From NCBI GenBank assembly GCA_049601975.1, contig JBMYRC010000017.1, positions 1 through 43,953 of the forward strand: a DNA stretch of 43,953 nucleotides, written 5' to 3'. The position numbers and the translations under genes were made by a program. The notes under the pieces were generated by a model, which saw nothing but the letters and a program-made list of their open reading frames with translations, did no database searches and was not told the origin of the DNA. Origin of the DNA: UBA6544 sp049601975 (GTDB taxonomy: Bacteria > Pseudomonadota > Alphaproteobacteria > UBA8366). This document shows positions 8,248-17,498 of this stretch, in pieces; the first letter of the stretch is position 1; each line of letters begins with the position of its first letter.

Positions 8248-9615
8248 TCAGTAAGACATTTCGGCGTACACTCTATCGATATCGCCAGCCCAACGGTCTT
8301 CATAGGCCTCGAGCAGTTCTTGCGCCCGAGTTTTGCCGCTCTCGGCGATCTCGCACAATTCAGCAAGAAAGATGGTCTCATCCTCACCAATGCCGTTCTC
8401 ACGTGCCCGGTTTTTCAGCCCTGTCTCCGCAATAGCTATCACCTCACGTGCGATATCGAGCACTGTGCCATTGCGAAACGGTGTGCCGAGCGCAGTTTTT
8501 GGCGTCTCCGCGCGTAAATATTCGCGCTCTTCGTTGGTCCAGTCCCGGCACAGGTCCCAAGCAGCATCGAGGGCGGTTTGATCGTAAATCAACCCAACCC
8601 AAAGCGCCGGTAAGGCGCAGAGACTGCGCCAGGGGCCGCCGTCGGCGCCACGCATTTCGATAAACCGCTTCAAGCGGACCTCCGGAAACGGCAGCGTTAG
8701 CTGATCCTCCCAATCGCCCATCATTGGTGTGATGTGCTCAACCGGCGAGAGTTTACGCGCCATGAAATCGCGGAACGACTTGCCGCTGACGTCGATATAC
8801 TCGCCGTCGCGGTAGACGAAATACATCGGCACATCGAGGACGTAATCCGCATGCGCCTCGAAGCCGAAGCCCTCGTCAAAGACAAAAGGCAGCATGCCGG
8901 TTCGGTCCGGATCTGTATCCGTCCATATAAAGCTGCGGAAACTTTGATATCCGCACGGCTTGCCCTCGACGAAAGGCGAATTCGCGAACAGCGCCGTGGC
9001 AATCGGCTGTAAAGCCAAGCTGACGCGCATTTTCTTGACCATGTCGGCTTCCGAATCGAAATCCAGATTGACCTGCACGGTGCAGCTGCGCAGCATCATG
9101 TCGAGCCCAAGGTTACCCTTCTTCGGCATATACTCGCGCATGATCTTATAACGGCCTTTCGGCATCCAACCGACTTCATCGCGGCGCGATTTCGGATCGA
9201 AGCCGAGGCCCAGCATACCGGCGCCTATTTCTTCGCAAACCGCCTTCACCTCGGCGAGGTGGGTATGAACCTCAGCGCAGGTCTGGTGAATGGTTTCCAG
9301 CATCGCGCCGGACAGTTCGAACTGCCCACCCGGCTCCAGGGACACAGAAGCGCCGTCCGGTTTACGGAGGGCAATGACATTGCCACCCTCGAACACCGGC
9401 TCCCAGCCGAAGCGGGTCAACCCATCCAGCAAGACCTGAATTCCGGGAGTCCCTCCATAAGGCAAACGCGTAAAATCGGCACGGTTATAGGCAAACTTCT
9501 CGTGTTCCGTGCCGATTCGCCATTGCTCGCGTGGTTTGCAACCACGTTCGAGATACTCGACAAGTTGTGCCCTGCCGGTAATTGGTTCTCCGCCGGATTT
9601 AGAGGGTGCGGCCAT
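8248..9615 (-). CDS. gshA: Glutamate-cysteine ligase (plant/alphaproteobacterial type)
   Basis: This enzyme catalyses ATP-dependent joining of glutamate and cysteine, the first step of glutathione synthesis, in the cytoplasm. The 455-residue protein belongs to the GCS2/plant-type class, seen in RIGTEHEKFAYNRADFT near residue 40, GGQFELSGAMLETIHQT, GRYKIMREYMPKKGNLG and the CTVQVNLDFDSE strand. The ending RVYAEMSY is typical of the alphaproteobacterial enzyme. It lies just downstream of rsmE on the same strand (48-base gap). Confidence 0.95.
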   Translation of the reverse strand: MAAPSKSGGEPITGRAQLVEYLERGCKPREQWRIGTEHEKFAYNRADFTRLPYGGTPGIQVLLDGLTRFGWEPVFEGGNVIALRKPDGASVSLEPGGQFELSGAMLETIHQTCAEVHTHLAEVKAVCEEIGAGMLGLGFDPKSRRDEVGWMPKGRYKIMREYMPKKGNLGLDMMLRSCTVQVNLDFDSEADMVKKMRVSLALQPIATALFANSPFVEGKPCGYQSFRSFIWTDTDPDRTGMLPFVFDEGFGFEAHADYVLDVPMYFVYRDGEYIDVSGKSFRDFMARKLSPVEHITPMMGDWEDQLTLPFPEVRLKRFIEMRGADGGPWRSLCALPALWVGLIYDQTALDAAWDLCRDWTNEEREYLRAETPKTALGTPFRNGTVLDIAREVIAIAETGLKNRARENGIGEDETIFLAELCEIAESGKTRAQELLEAYEDRWAGDIDRVYAEMSY

Positions 9616-9663
9616 GGGATTTCGTTTCTCTTTTTATGCGGCGTCGCCAATTCACGTGTTATC

Positions 9664-10425
9664 TCATGCCGGCGGACGCCTTCGCCAATCACCCAACGCC
9701 GCCTGCCAGCATGCCACCGCCGAGACGGCGGCGGTCTCCGCGCGCAGGATGCGGGGTCCGAGACTCACGAACCGTATAAAGGAGAGTTTAGCAAAGGCGT
9801 CAAGTTCCGTCTGAGAGAAGCCGCCTTCCGGACCGCACAAGAAGGCATAGGATATACCCTCCGCCTCGGGCTCATGTAGCAGAGCATCCAAGGGCATTGC
9901 TTCGCCCCTTTCCGCACAAACGAGAAGTTGGCGATCGCTCTGAAAATTCTCCAATGCGAAGACGAGCGGACATGGTTCGGTGAATTCCGGCAAGGTCAAC
10001 CGTTCGCATTGCTCCGCCGCCACGATCACATTGGCGCGATGGCGTTCTAGATTAAGGCGTTTAACTTCCGTGCGTTCGGTGTAGATGGGCGAAATCCGGG
10101 ATACGCCGAGTTCCACTACTTTTTGGACGAGAAAATCGAGCCGCGCGCGTTTGATCGGCGCAAACAACAGCCAAAGATCGGGCTCAGCCACCTGATCACG
10201 CAGTTGCTCCTCCACCCACAAAGAGCCCGCACCGCGCCCTATGGTATCAATGCGGGACATCCACTCTCCGTCGCGCCCGTTGAACAGTGCCACTTGCGCC
10301 CCCGCAGCCAACCGCAGAACGTGTTTCAAATAATGCGCTTGTGCGGCAGTCAATCCAACTGACCGCCCCTCGCCCAAATCATGTTCCACATATAAACGTG
10401 CACTGGCGTCGCGGCCGGTCGTCAT
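9664..10425 (-). CDS. rsmE: 16S rRNA (uracil-1498-N3)-methyltransferase RsmE
   Basis: A SPOUT-class methyltransferase that modifies U1498 of 16S rRNA. The 253-residue product has an N-terminal PUA-like domain (HYLKHVLRLAAGAQVALFNG), then the knotted domain with the SAM-binding FLCGPEGGFSQTELDAF and the family signature LGPRILRAETAAVSA near the C-terminus. The start at 10425 lies within a CATG shared with the opposite strand, so promoters of rsmE and ubiA are packed into a very short space. Confidence 0.95.
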   Translation of the reverse strand: MTTGRDASARLYVEHDLGEGRSVGLTAAQAHYLKHVLRLAAGAQVALFNGRDGEWMSRIDTIGRGAGSLWVEEQLRDQVAEPDLWLLFAPIKRARLDFLVQKVVELGVSRISPIYTERTEVKRLNLERHRANVIVAAEQCERLTLPEFTEPCPLVFALENFQSDRQLLVCAERGEAMPLDALLHEPEAEGISYAFLCGPEGGFSQTELDAFAKLSFIRFVSLGPRILRAETAAVSAVACWQAALGDWRRRPPA

Positions 10426-10471
10426 GCGTCCATCGCTTGTCGGTCCTTCTTCTATCCTGCAAGATTACCCT

Positions 10472-11407
10472 ATGTCTCAATGGACGAAAACCGACCCACA
10501 GACGGACGCCAGCGATATCGCGGCAGAGAGTTGGCTGTTTCGTCGCACCCCGAACGCCTTCCGCCCCTATCTGAACTTGGCGCGTGTCGATAGACCCATC
10601 GGCACCTGGTTGCTACTGCTACCTTGTTGGTGGGGATTGGCTTTGGCCAGCCGCGGGGACTTCGTTCAATCGCTTTATTCCGGCGCCTTGTTCACCGTCG
10701 GCGCTTTCGTGATGCGGGGTGCCGGATGCGTATGGAACGATATCCTTGACCGCAACTATGACGCCCAGGTCGCGCGCACCGCACAGCGCCCCATCGCGAG
10801 TGGGGACGTAAGCGTTCGCGACGCGACACTATTTATGGCAGGCCTGGCGGGCGTGGGACTGCTGGTTCTGCTGCAGTTCAACGGCTTCACGATAGCGATT
10901 GCCGTCGCCGCACTCGGCCTCGTAGCCCTCTATCCGTTAATGAAGCGATTCACTTATTGGCCGCAAGCTTGGCTCGGCCTGACCTTCAATTGGGGCGCAC
11001 TGGTTGGTTGGGCCGCCGTCAACGGTTCGCTCGAAGCTCCGGTCTATTATCTTTATGCCGCCGGAATTTTCTGGACCCTTGGCTACGACACGATTTACGC
11101 CCATCAGGATAAGGAGGATGACGCGCTGATCGGTGTGCGCTCGACAGCACTGTTATTCGGTGATCGGACGCGAATTTGGCTTGCCGGATTCTATCTCGCC
11201 GCCCTCGCAATGTTTATCGCCGCCGGACTTCGCGCCGAGTTGAATGACGTATATTATATTGGTGTCGGCCTCGGCGCGTTGCACTTCGGAAGGCAAATCT
11301 ATCAGCTCGATACCGACGACCCGCAAGACTGCCTCGCCAAGTTCAAATCGAACAAATGGCTCGGCATTCTGATCACTGCCACCATTGTCGCTGGGCAATC
11401 CTGGTAG
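10472..11407 (+). CDS. ubiA: 4-hydroxybenzoate polyprenyltransferase UbiA
   Basis: This membrane enzyme attaches the polyprenyl chain to 4-hydroxybenzoate in ubiquinone synthesis. The 311-residue product carries both Asp-rich motifs: NDILDRNYD (residues 89-97) and GYDTIYAHQDKEDD. About eight helices are visible. I chose the ATG at 10472 (MSQWTKTD), since the upstream in-frame ATG at 10424 overlaps the rsmE start and leaves no room for a promoter. The stop lies 25 bases before the cyclase gene. Confidence 0.94.
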   Translation: MSQWTKTDPQTDASDIAAESWLFRRTPNAFRPYLNLARVDRPIGTWLLLLPCWWGLALASRGDFVQSLYSGALFTVGAFVMRGAGCVWNDILDRNYDAQVARTAQRPIASGDVSVRDATLFMAGLAGVGLLVLLQFNGFTIAIAVAALGLVALYPLMKRFTYWPQAWLGLTFNWGALVGWAAVNGSLEAPVYYLYAAGIFWTLGYDTIYAHQDKEDDALIGVRSTALLFGDRTRIWLAGFYLAALAMFIAAGLRAELNDVYYIGVGLGALHFGRQIYQLDTDDPQDCLAKFKSNKWLGILITATIVAGQSW

Positions 11408-11432
11408 ACAGCAAACCCGAAAGGGGACCGGA

Positions 11433-13157
11433 ATGACCGAACAAGCGAAACAGGGCTATCGCCCTTCTATCCGCGATATCCGGCTTTTTTCCGGCCTCAC
11501 CATTGGCGTCTTCATTACGTCTCATCTGATCAATCATGCGCTTGGCCTCCTGTCCATCGAAGCGATGGAAGCATACCGCAAGGTCCACTCGGCAATCTGG
11601 CAGAGCCCCCCGGGGGTCTTGGTTTTATATGGTTCCTTCGCCGCACATTTGCTTTTGGCTCTATACGCAGTCTTTCAGCGAAGTCATCTCCGCCTGAAAG
11701 CAGGTGCAGCGGTACAGCTGGCATTTGGACTAATGATTCCGTTGCTTTTGATTGAGCATGTGATCGGCTCGCGACTGGCGCCATATCTCTTGGATTTCGA
11801 TGCGACGTATTATTACGTCATCTCGTACCTATGGCTCGACGAAAGGCATTTCTGGCAACAGACTTTATTGATCGTTGTAGTCTGGGTGCATTTTTGTGTT
11901 GGATTGCATTTCTGGCTTCGGGTCAAGGCGGGCTATGAGAAGTGCGCCCCTTTTTTTCATTCAATCGCCCTGATGATCCCAATGTTGGGATGGCTCGGCT
12001 TCATTCAGGCCGGCAAAGTGGTTGATCAATTGGCATCCGCACCCGGCTGGCTTAAAAGCGTGCGCATTGGATTGGCTCAAGCCCCACCGGAAGAGCTCGC
12101 CGCTATTCTTAAGACTATACCCCTGTCCTTCGGCATCTTTTTAGCAACCCTCGCCGCCGTGCTACTCGCACGCTTCCTTCGCCGTCTTTATCGAAACCGC
12201 CACGGCGTCGTCAGGATTAGTTACCCTAAAGGCACAACCATGTCGGGAGCGATGGGGCCGACAATCCTAGAGTTCATTCAAACCGCCGGTATTCCGCATG
12301 CTTCTGTCTGCGGCGGACGCGGCCGTTGCACCACATGCCGCATCCAAATCACCCAGGGACTGGCCAACCTTGAACATCCATCCGAGATAGAAGCGAAAGC
12401 GCTCGGCCGGATCACGGCACCGGCAGATGTGCGACTTGCTTGCCAGGCTCGACCGCGGCACGACCTCTCCATCGTGCCGTTGCTGCCACCGAGCGCGACT
12501 GCCCGCGACGGACGGTTGCCCGGCGGGGTGCAAGGACAAGAACGGCAGGTGGCGATCCTTTTTGTCGATTTGCGCGGTTCCACCAAACTCGGTGAGGACA
12601 GAATGCCCTATGACATCATGCTTATCTTGAACCGTTTCTTCTTCGAAATGTCCGAAGCATTGAAAACCACCAAAGGCCATTATGCTAACTTTAATGGCGA
12701 CGGATTGATGGCATTGTATGGCCTTGAATCAGGTTATGAAGCCGGATGCAGAGAGGCTATCGCAGGAGCGGTAGAGATGCAGCGGCGAATGGATCACATC
12801 AACCGAACTTTCGAAAGTGAAATTGGCCGAAAATTGCGCATTGGCGTTGGCATTCATGGTGGCGACGCTATCGTCGGAAGTATGGGACCACCAACCACGC
12901 CGATCGTCAGCTCCATCGGCGACAATGTAAACGTGGCGGCCCGTCTCGAAGGCCTCACCAAGGAATTCGAATGCGGCATCATCATTTCTGCCGTAACCGC
13001 GGAGGCCGCGGGTGTTGATCTATCAAACTATCCTCGCCACGATGCTGAATTGCGAGGCCGTGACGAAACAATCTCCATCTATACACTGCCGGACGACGCG
13101 AACCCTATGGCGAGTTCCGGTGCAGACCCAGAGGCAGAGACAAAAAAGTCGACTTGA
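11433..13157 (+). CDS. Membrane / 2Fe-2S ferredoxin / class III adenylate cyclase fusion
   Basis: A 574-residue three-part protein. Residues about 15-245 form some six membrane helices with scattered His (for example SHLINHALG, ERHFWQQ, WVHFCVGLHFW), resembling succinate-dehydrogenase-type heme-b anchors and the N-terminus of the CyaC cyclase of Sinorhizobium. Residues about 258-350 are a ferredoxin domain with 2Fe-2S ligands Cys293, Cys299, Cys302 (CGGRGRCTTC) and Cys337. Residues about 370-560 are a class III cyclase catalytic domain. Its metal aspartates are Asp379 (FVDLRGST) and Asp423 (NGDGLMALYG), and GDNVNVAARLEG supplies Asn500 and Arg504. It probably makes cAMP in response to quinone or redox state (inference). 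AAGGGG precedes the ATG. cAMP rather than cGMP is by family only. Confidence 0.9.
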   Translation: MTEQAKQGYRPSIRDIRLFSGLTIGVFITSHLINHALGLLSIEAMEAYRKVHSAIWQSPPGVLVLYGSFAAHLLLALYAVFQRSHLRLKAGAAVQLAFGLMIPLLLIEHVIGSRLAPYLLDFDATYYYVISYLWLDERHFWQQTLLIVVVWVHFCVGLHFWLRVKAGYEKCAPFFHSIALMIPMLGWLGFIQAGKVVDQLASAPGWLKSVRIGLAQAPPEELAAILKTIPLSFGIFLATLAAVLLARFLRRLYRNRHGVVRISYPKGTTMSGAMGPTILEFIQTAGIPHASVCGGRGRCTTCRIQITQGLANLEHPSEIEAKALGRITAPADVRLACQARPRHDLSIVPLLPPSATARDGRLPGGVQGQERQVAILFVDLRGSTKLGEDRMPYDIMLILNRFFFEMSEALKTTKGHYANFNGDGLMALYGLESGYEAGCREAIAGAVEMQRRMDHINRTFESEIGRKLRIGVGIHGGDAIVGSMGPPTTPIVSSIGDNVNVAARLEGLTKEFECGIIISAVTAEAAGVDLSNYPRHDAELRGRDETISIYTLPDDANPMASSGADPEAETKKST

Positions 13158-13217
13158 ATTCACGCCGACACCGTCGCACATTTCACTTGGACGAAATCCG
13201 CGAAAGTTATCCCTCTG

Positions 13218-13769
13218 GTGCGAGAACGAAAATACGGTCTTTGGCAGCGCTTCGCGCGGATGATGCGCTACCGCCTCGTCATCCCACTGAAACGCAGCCG
13301 CCATGCGCCCGAGCACACGGCGCGCGGTGTTATGGTCGGCGTCGCATGGGCGATGACGCCAACTGTGGGTATCCAAATGCCTATAGTTTTCGGCACTTGG
13401 GTGATTAGCCGGAAGCTCTTCAATTGGGATTTTCATCTGGTAAACGGCCTCGCGTGGACATGGCTTTCCAACGTCTTCACTTTGTTGCCGATCTACTACC
13501 TGTTCTTCTTGACCGGACAGGTCATGCTCGGCCGGCTCGATGATTTAACCGGCTATGACGGGTTCCTGAAATTGATGGACGGCGCGCAAAATGTGAGCCT
13601 GAGCGACTGGGAAACCATACATGGTTGGTTCACGACAATCCTCGAGGGCTGGGGTGTCAGCATGCTGGTCGGCTGTGTGCCCTGGGCCGCGTTGAGCGGT
13701 TGGATCGCCTATATCTGGAGCATCGCGTTCGTGCGCAAATACCGCGCTCGACGCAGTCCCGCGACGTAG
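13218..13769 (+). CDS. DUF2062 membrane protein
   Basis: A 183-residue inner-membrane protein of the DUF2062 family, function unknown. Features are a basic N-terminus (RERKYGLWQRFARMMRYRL), the conserved ARGVMVGVAWAMTPTVGIQM segment and three or four helices, including SNVFTLLPIYYLFFLTG and a C-terminal pair ending IAFVRKYRARRS. The GTG start at 13218 has a weak ribosome site; an ATG at 13260 (MMRYRL) is an alternative. It follows the cyclase by 60 bases on the same strand. Confidence 0.8.
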   Translation: MRERKYGLWQRFARMMRYRLVIPLKRSRHAPEHTARGVMVGVAWAMTPTVGIQMPIVFGTWVISRKLFNWDFHLVNGLAWTWLSNVFTLLPIYYLFFLTGQVMLGRLDDLTGYDGFLKLMDGAQNVSLSDWETIHGWFTTILEGWGVSMLVGCVPWAALSGWIAYIWSIAFVRKYRARRSPAT

Positions 13770-13831
13770 CTCGCGGAACCCCTATCGACACGCACGGTTT
13801 AAGCGCCATCTTGATTGCGGCAGGAGGCGAC

Positions 13832-16165
13832 ATGGCAAGCTCACTCGACGGAATCACCGTACTCGATCTCGGGACAGGGCCCGCAGCGGCTCTCGCCACG
13901 ATGTTTTTATGCGACCACGGCGCACGGGTCATCAGGCTCATAGACCTTTCCGGCGCGAAGATGCGCGACTGCGGTTTCATCGTCTGGGATCGCGGCAAGG
14001 AATGCGTCAAACTTGATCTGAATGAAGCCGCCGCCGGGCGCGATTCAGACACGTCCGAGGCCGCGAAGCTCTACCGCCGCTTGGTCGCCGGCGCGGATAT
14101 CTTGGTTGATGATTTTGCACCGAGCGCGGAGGGACAGTCCCTGGTCGAACCCGCATGGCTCAAAAACCTCAACCCACGCTTGGTCAGTTGCTCGATCACG
14201 GGTTTCGGCAAACGCGGACCGTTGAAAGACGAGCCGCCAATCGACGATCTTGTCCTGGCGCGCATGGGTGTGCTCGGTGGCATGCCGGGATTCCGCCCCG
14301 CGCCAGTCCATGTTGTTCATCCCCTGCCGAGCGTCGGCGGCGCTTTGATGGCTTGCCTCGGCATCGCCTCTTCAATCCTCGCGCGGGAGACCACGGGCCG
14401 AGGCAGAGCGGTTGAGACGACCTTGATGGCGGGCGCTCTGCTCTATCATCCAAAGGTGCTCGGTGATCACATTCCAAAGCACGTCTTCCAGACACACCCT
14501 TCCGGCAGCGCGCCGTTCTACAGCGTCTACCAATGCGCGGATGATAAATACGTGCAACTCGGCTGCGTCCACGTGCGGTTCATTGCGATTGCCGCCGGCC
14601 TGATGGGAATTAGCGATCTGATCCAGGAAGATCGCTTTGACCAGGGCCGAGGCGGCGTCACCCCAGAGGACGACACGGAGTTGCGCGAGACTCTGACCCG
14701 TATCATTGCCACCAAAACGCAAGCTGAATGGTCTGCCGAATTCGAGGCGGCCGACGTTCCCTTCGCGCCCGCGCGCATTACCGAAGAAGGCATGGAAGAC
14801 CCCCAAGTCCTCCACAACGAAATGGTGGTGAGCCTCGACGACCCGGCCCTCGGCCGTGTCGATCAAATGGGCGTGCCTATCCAAATGAGTGGCACCCCCG
14901 GCCGGGTGAAGGGTCCGCGCACCCATATCGACGACGCGATGATCGGACTTCCGGCCGATTATCCGGAGCCGCAATCCACCGCATCCGCGCCCGCTGCGGG
15001 ACCCGACCCGTTGCCGCTGACTGGTATCCGGGTGCTGGAGATTACCAACCTCATCGCCGGGCCGACCGGTGGTCGCTTGCTCGCGGACCTCGGCGCCGAT
15101 GTGATCAAGTTGGAGCCGCCCACCGGCGATCTCTCCCGGCCGATCGGGCGGACATATTTTTACAACATCAACTTCAACAAACGCTCGATCTCGATCAACA
15201 CAAGCACCGATGCCGGTAAGCAGATCGTACAAAAGGTTGCGGCCACCGCTGACGCGCTCTTGGCCAATTTGCGCCCACACGCGACCGAACGCATGGGTAT
15301 CGGGGCGGCAATCAATCCCAACCTGATCGAGACCCATCTGACAGGTTACGGTTGGACCGGCCCCTACTCGAAGCGCCCAGGCATCGACCCGTTGGCACAA
15401 GCGCTAATGGGTATGGAACGTGCCCAAGGTGGCCCAGACAAGCCACCGGTCTTCCCGGCGCAACTGGCGCCGACCGACTACACCAATGGCGCGATGGGAG
15501 CTCTTGGTACGATTCTTGCGATCTTCGCCCGCACCCGGACCGGCATCGTTCAACGGGTCGACGGTAACCTTCTCAACAGCGCCGTCGTACTCAGCTCGCC
15601 CTGGTTCACGCGCTATGAAGGCAAACCGGAGCGCCCGCTTGCCGACAGGGATCAATATGGCCTCAATCCCTATCACCGCCTCTACCACCTAAAAGATGGT
15701 TGGGTCTACGTGGTCGCCCGCGACGATGGAGAGCGGGGATCCCTCCGCGATGTGGCGGGAGTTGCAGCGCCCACGACGGAAAGTACTGCGGGCCATCCGA
15801 ACGAAACCCCCCTCGCCATGGAAATGGCCGCCGCCTTCTCGGAACGCTCACTCGCCGACACACTCACCGCTTTGAAAGAGGCCGGCGTGCCGGCACTCGA
15901 AGCACAATCGGGCGACAGCGAATATTTTCTCGACGACCCTCACGCGCAAGCGAACGACATGGTCGTCACGCATCAGCACCCGAAGGCGGGAACGCTGCGT
16001 CTCGCGCGGCAATATATCCGTTTCAGCGATACGGATTTGCCGGAGGGCCAAGTCACCCCGCTGCTCGGCGAGCATAATGAAGAAGTGTTGCGCGAAGTTG
16101 GCTATAGCGAAGAAGAGATCCGCGCGCTCAACACCGACGAGGTCATAAAGACGGAGACGGGTTAA
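13832..16165 (+). CDS. Double-domain class III (CaiB/BaiF) CoA-transferase
   Basis: A 777-residue protein with two tandem CaiB/BaiF domains; single-domain members are about 400 aa. AGGAGG lies 4 bases before the ATG, giving MASSLDGITVLDLG. The first domain (about 1-375) begins LDGITVLDLGTGPAAAL. The second (about 393-777) begins LTGIRVLEITNLIAGPTGGRLL. In class III CoA-transferases an aspartate forms the acyl-anhydride intermediate. The C-terminal domain has it (Asp549 in PTDYTNGAMG). The equivalent place in the N-terminal domain reads LPSVGG with Pro166, so that half looks inactive. These enzymes normally work as interlocked dimers, so the fusion may be an intramolecular pseudo-dimer. Substrate unknown. 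Confidence 0.92.
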   Translation: MASSLDGITVLDLGTGPAAALATMFLCDHGARVIRLIDLSGAKMRDCGFIVWDRGKECVKLDLNEAAAGRDSDTSEAAKLYRRLVAGADILVDDFAPSAEGQSLVEPAWLKNLNPRLVSCSITGFGKRGPLKDEPPIDDLVLARMGVLGGMPGFRPAPVHVVHPLPSVGGALMACLGIASSILARETTGRGRAVETTLMAGALLYHPKVLGDHIPKHVFQTHPSGSAPFYSVYQCADDKYVQLGCVHVRFIAIAAGLMGISDLIQEDRFDQGRGGVTPEDDTELRETLTRIIATKTQAEWSAEFEAADVPFAPARITEEGMEDPQVLHNEMVVSLDDPALGRVDQMGVPIQMSGTPGRVKGPRTHIDDAMIGLPADYPEPQSTASAPAAGPDPLPLTGIRVLEITNLIAGPTGGRLLADLGADVIKLEPPTGDLSRPIGRTYFYNINFNKRSISINTSTDAGKQIVQKVAATADALLANLRPHATERMGIGAAINPNLIETHLTGYGWTGPYSKRPGIDPLAQALMGMERAQGGPDKPPVFPAQLAPTDYTNGAMGALGTILAIFARTRTGIVQRVDGNLLNSAVVLSSPWFTRYEGKPERPLADRDQYGLNPYHRLYHLKDGWVYVVARDDGERGSLRDVAGVAAPTTESTAGHPNETPLAMEMAAAFSERSLADTLTALKEAGVPALEAQSGDSEYFLDDPHAQANDMVVTHQHPKAGTLRLARQYIRFSDTDLPEGQVTPLLGEHNEEVLREVGYSEEEIRALNTDEVIKTETG

Positions 16166-16173
16166 AACTACCA

Positions 16174-16197
16174 TATCCCGGCTCTTGGGCCAGGATA
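16174..16197. terminator. Hairpin between convergent genes
   Basis: TATCCCGGC and GCCAGGATA pair over nine positions with one mismatch around a six-base loop, in the 40-base gap between the fused CoA-transferase (plus) and the next minus-strand gene. There is no clear T-run on either side, so it is only a possible bidirectional terminator. Confidence 0.35.
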
Positions 16198-16205
16198 CGA
16201 ATTCG

Positions 16206-16928
16206 CTAATCCACCAAACCGCCGGGCTTTTTCACATAGGGGTAATTGAAAGGAACCGAATCTTCCGCGATCAAAATTGAACAGTCGCGGCGAAATTCGG
16301 TATCGTCGATCACCCGTAAAATAAAATCGTCATGCGGCAAACCCGGCGCGACACGTTGGTGCACAATTTCTAGAACCTCCGCCGTATTCCGCGCCGCGTG
16401 CGGCCGGTCGTCGCCATCGATTTCGATCAAGGCGACCGGTTTTCCGCGATGCACTAAGTGCCCCTCACGGCCCACATAAAGATACACGCTATCGGCACGA
16501 GTACCGTCGTCATAGGTGAGGTCGACACTTTCGATGGCGGCATAATGATAGCCGCCCTCAGTCGCGTGCATGATCTCAAGCTGTGTATCGTCGAGCCACG
16601 TGACCGCCAGCTCCACCGTGGTGCCAGGCGCACGCTGCAGCATTGCGGGCACCGCGCCGTAGCGAGTCAAATGCGCCGCATAGACAATATCAAAATCTTT
16701 GAGCCGGGCATGTTGGACGGGTACCGACGCCTCGGTGTTACCCAGAAACTTCTGATCAAGCCGGATCGGCGCCCGGTTCGAGCCTACCGCCAGCACCGCC
16801 GTGCGACCTTCTGTCTCGGCCAAATCGAAATCCGAGACCTCGCCCATCCGCCAAATATAAGAATGGCCCGGATAGGGATACGGGTAGCCTCGGGCGCGGG
16901 CGAGTCTAGCGGTACGGTTGGTCATCAA
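16206..16928 (-). CDS. Hypothetical protein, gamma-glutamylcyclotransferase-like fold suspected
   Basis: A 240-residue protein that I do not recognise with certainty. Residues about 43-140 resemble the GGCT/AIG2 fold: VLAVGSNRAPIRLDQKF in place of the usual YGSNL loop, then TRYGAVPAMLQRAPGTTVELAVTWLDD and MHATEGGYHYAAIESV, where an acidic residue followed by GxY is typical. The N-terminus is odd and aromatic (GYPYPYPGHSYIWRMG). A second ATG at 16925 is equally likely as the start. It lies 18 bases downstream of the broken amidohydrolase gene on the same strand and may once have formed an operon with it. Confidence 0.6.
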   Translation of the reverse strand: MMTNRTARLARARGYPYPYPGHSYIWRMGEVSDFDLAETEGRTAVLAVGSNRAPIRLDQKFLGNTEASVPVQHARLKDFDIVYAAHLTRYGAVPAMLQRAPGTTVELAVTWLDDTQLEIMHATEGGYHYAAIESVDLTYDDGTRADSVYLYVGREGHLVHRGKPVALIEIDGDDRPHAARNTAEVLEIVHQRVAPGLPHDDFILRVIDDTEFRRDCSILIAEDSVPFNYPYVKKPGGLVD

Positions 16929-16946
16929 ACACTCCTCATTTGCAAA

Positions 16947-17498
16947 TTAGAGATCGAGCCGCGCCCAGACGCGTTCGCTTGCTTCGTTGAGACGGCGCAC
17001 CGCATCCGTCACGTCGAGGGTCAGCACTTCACTAGCCTCGACGATAGTTTGGGCGTCGACGATGACACAGCCCATATCGCCACCGCCGACCTCGAAGTCG
17101 TACCCGATCTCGACCACGGTGGTGGACCCGGTTCGCGCCAGTTCTGCGAACGCGCATTCCGTCGCCACGACCTGGGCATCGCCGTCAGTCGCATGACGGA
17201 CTCCCGCAAGAATTTTGTAGAGCGAGACGAAATTCTGCGCCTCCGCTGTATTCGCCGAACTGCCGGTATCCGCGAGGCTTTTAGTGAATGCCGTGTCGGT
17301 CACATGCAGATGAACGTTGATCAATCCCGGAATAACCAACCGCCCGGTCGCGTCGATCACATCATCAACCGCGCCTTCGTACCGCTCGCCGACAAAGACG
17401 ATCTCGTTACCGTCGAAGACAAGCTCTGCATTCTTGCAAACTCCTTGGCGGCCACTGCGCCACGCGAGCACAGTCCGGTTTTGAATCGCTGTTGTCAT
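16947..17498 (-). pseudogene. Amidohydrolase with its catalytic middle deleted in frame
   Basis: The open frame codes 183 residues, but amidohydrolases of this type have about 450-480. Residues 1-130 are the normal N-terminus: a composite beta-sandwich, then the metal motif HLH in GLINVHLHVTDT (about residues 58-69), to GSTTVVEIG. Straight after comes MGCVIVDAQTIVEASEVLTLDVTD, which looks like the C-terminal strand and tail of the same family (typically IVDGRxVVEDGxVLTLD). About 280-300 residues of barrel with the other metal ligands are missing without a frameshift. The product should be inactive. The ATG overlaps the stop of the upstream LysR frame (ATGA). Confidence 0.7.

Noticed and set aside
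14372..15400. 342-residue open frame on the minus strand inside the fused CoA-transferase
   Set aside because: It is antisense to a well-supported family protein, has low-complexity His/Arg/Gly-rich composition and matches no family I know.
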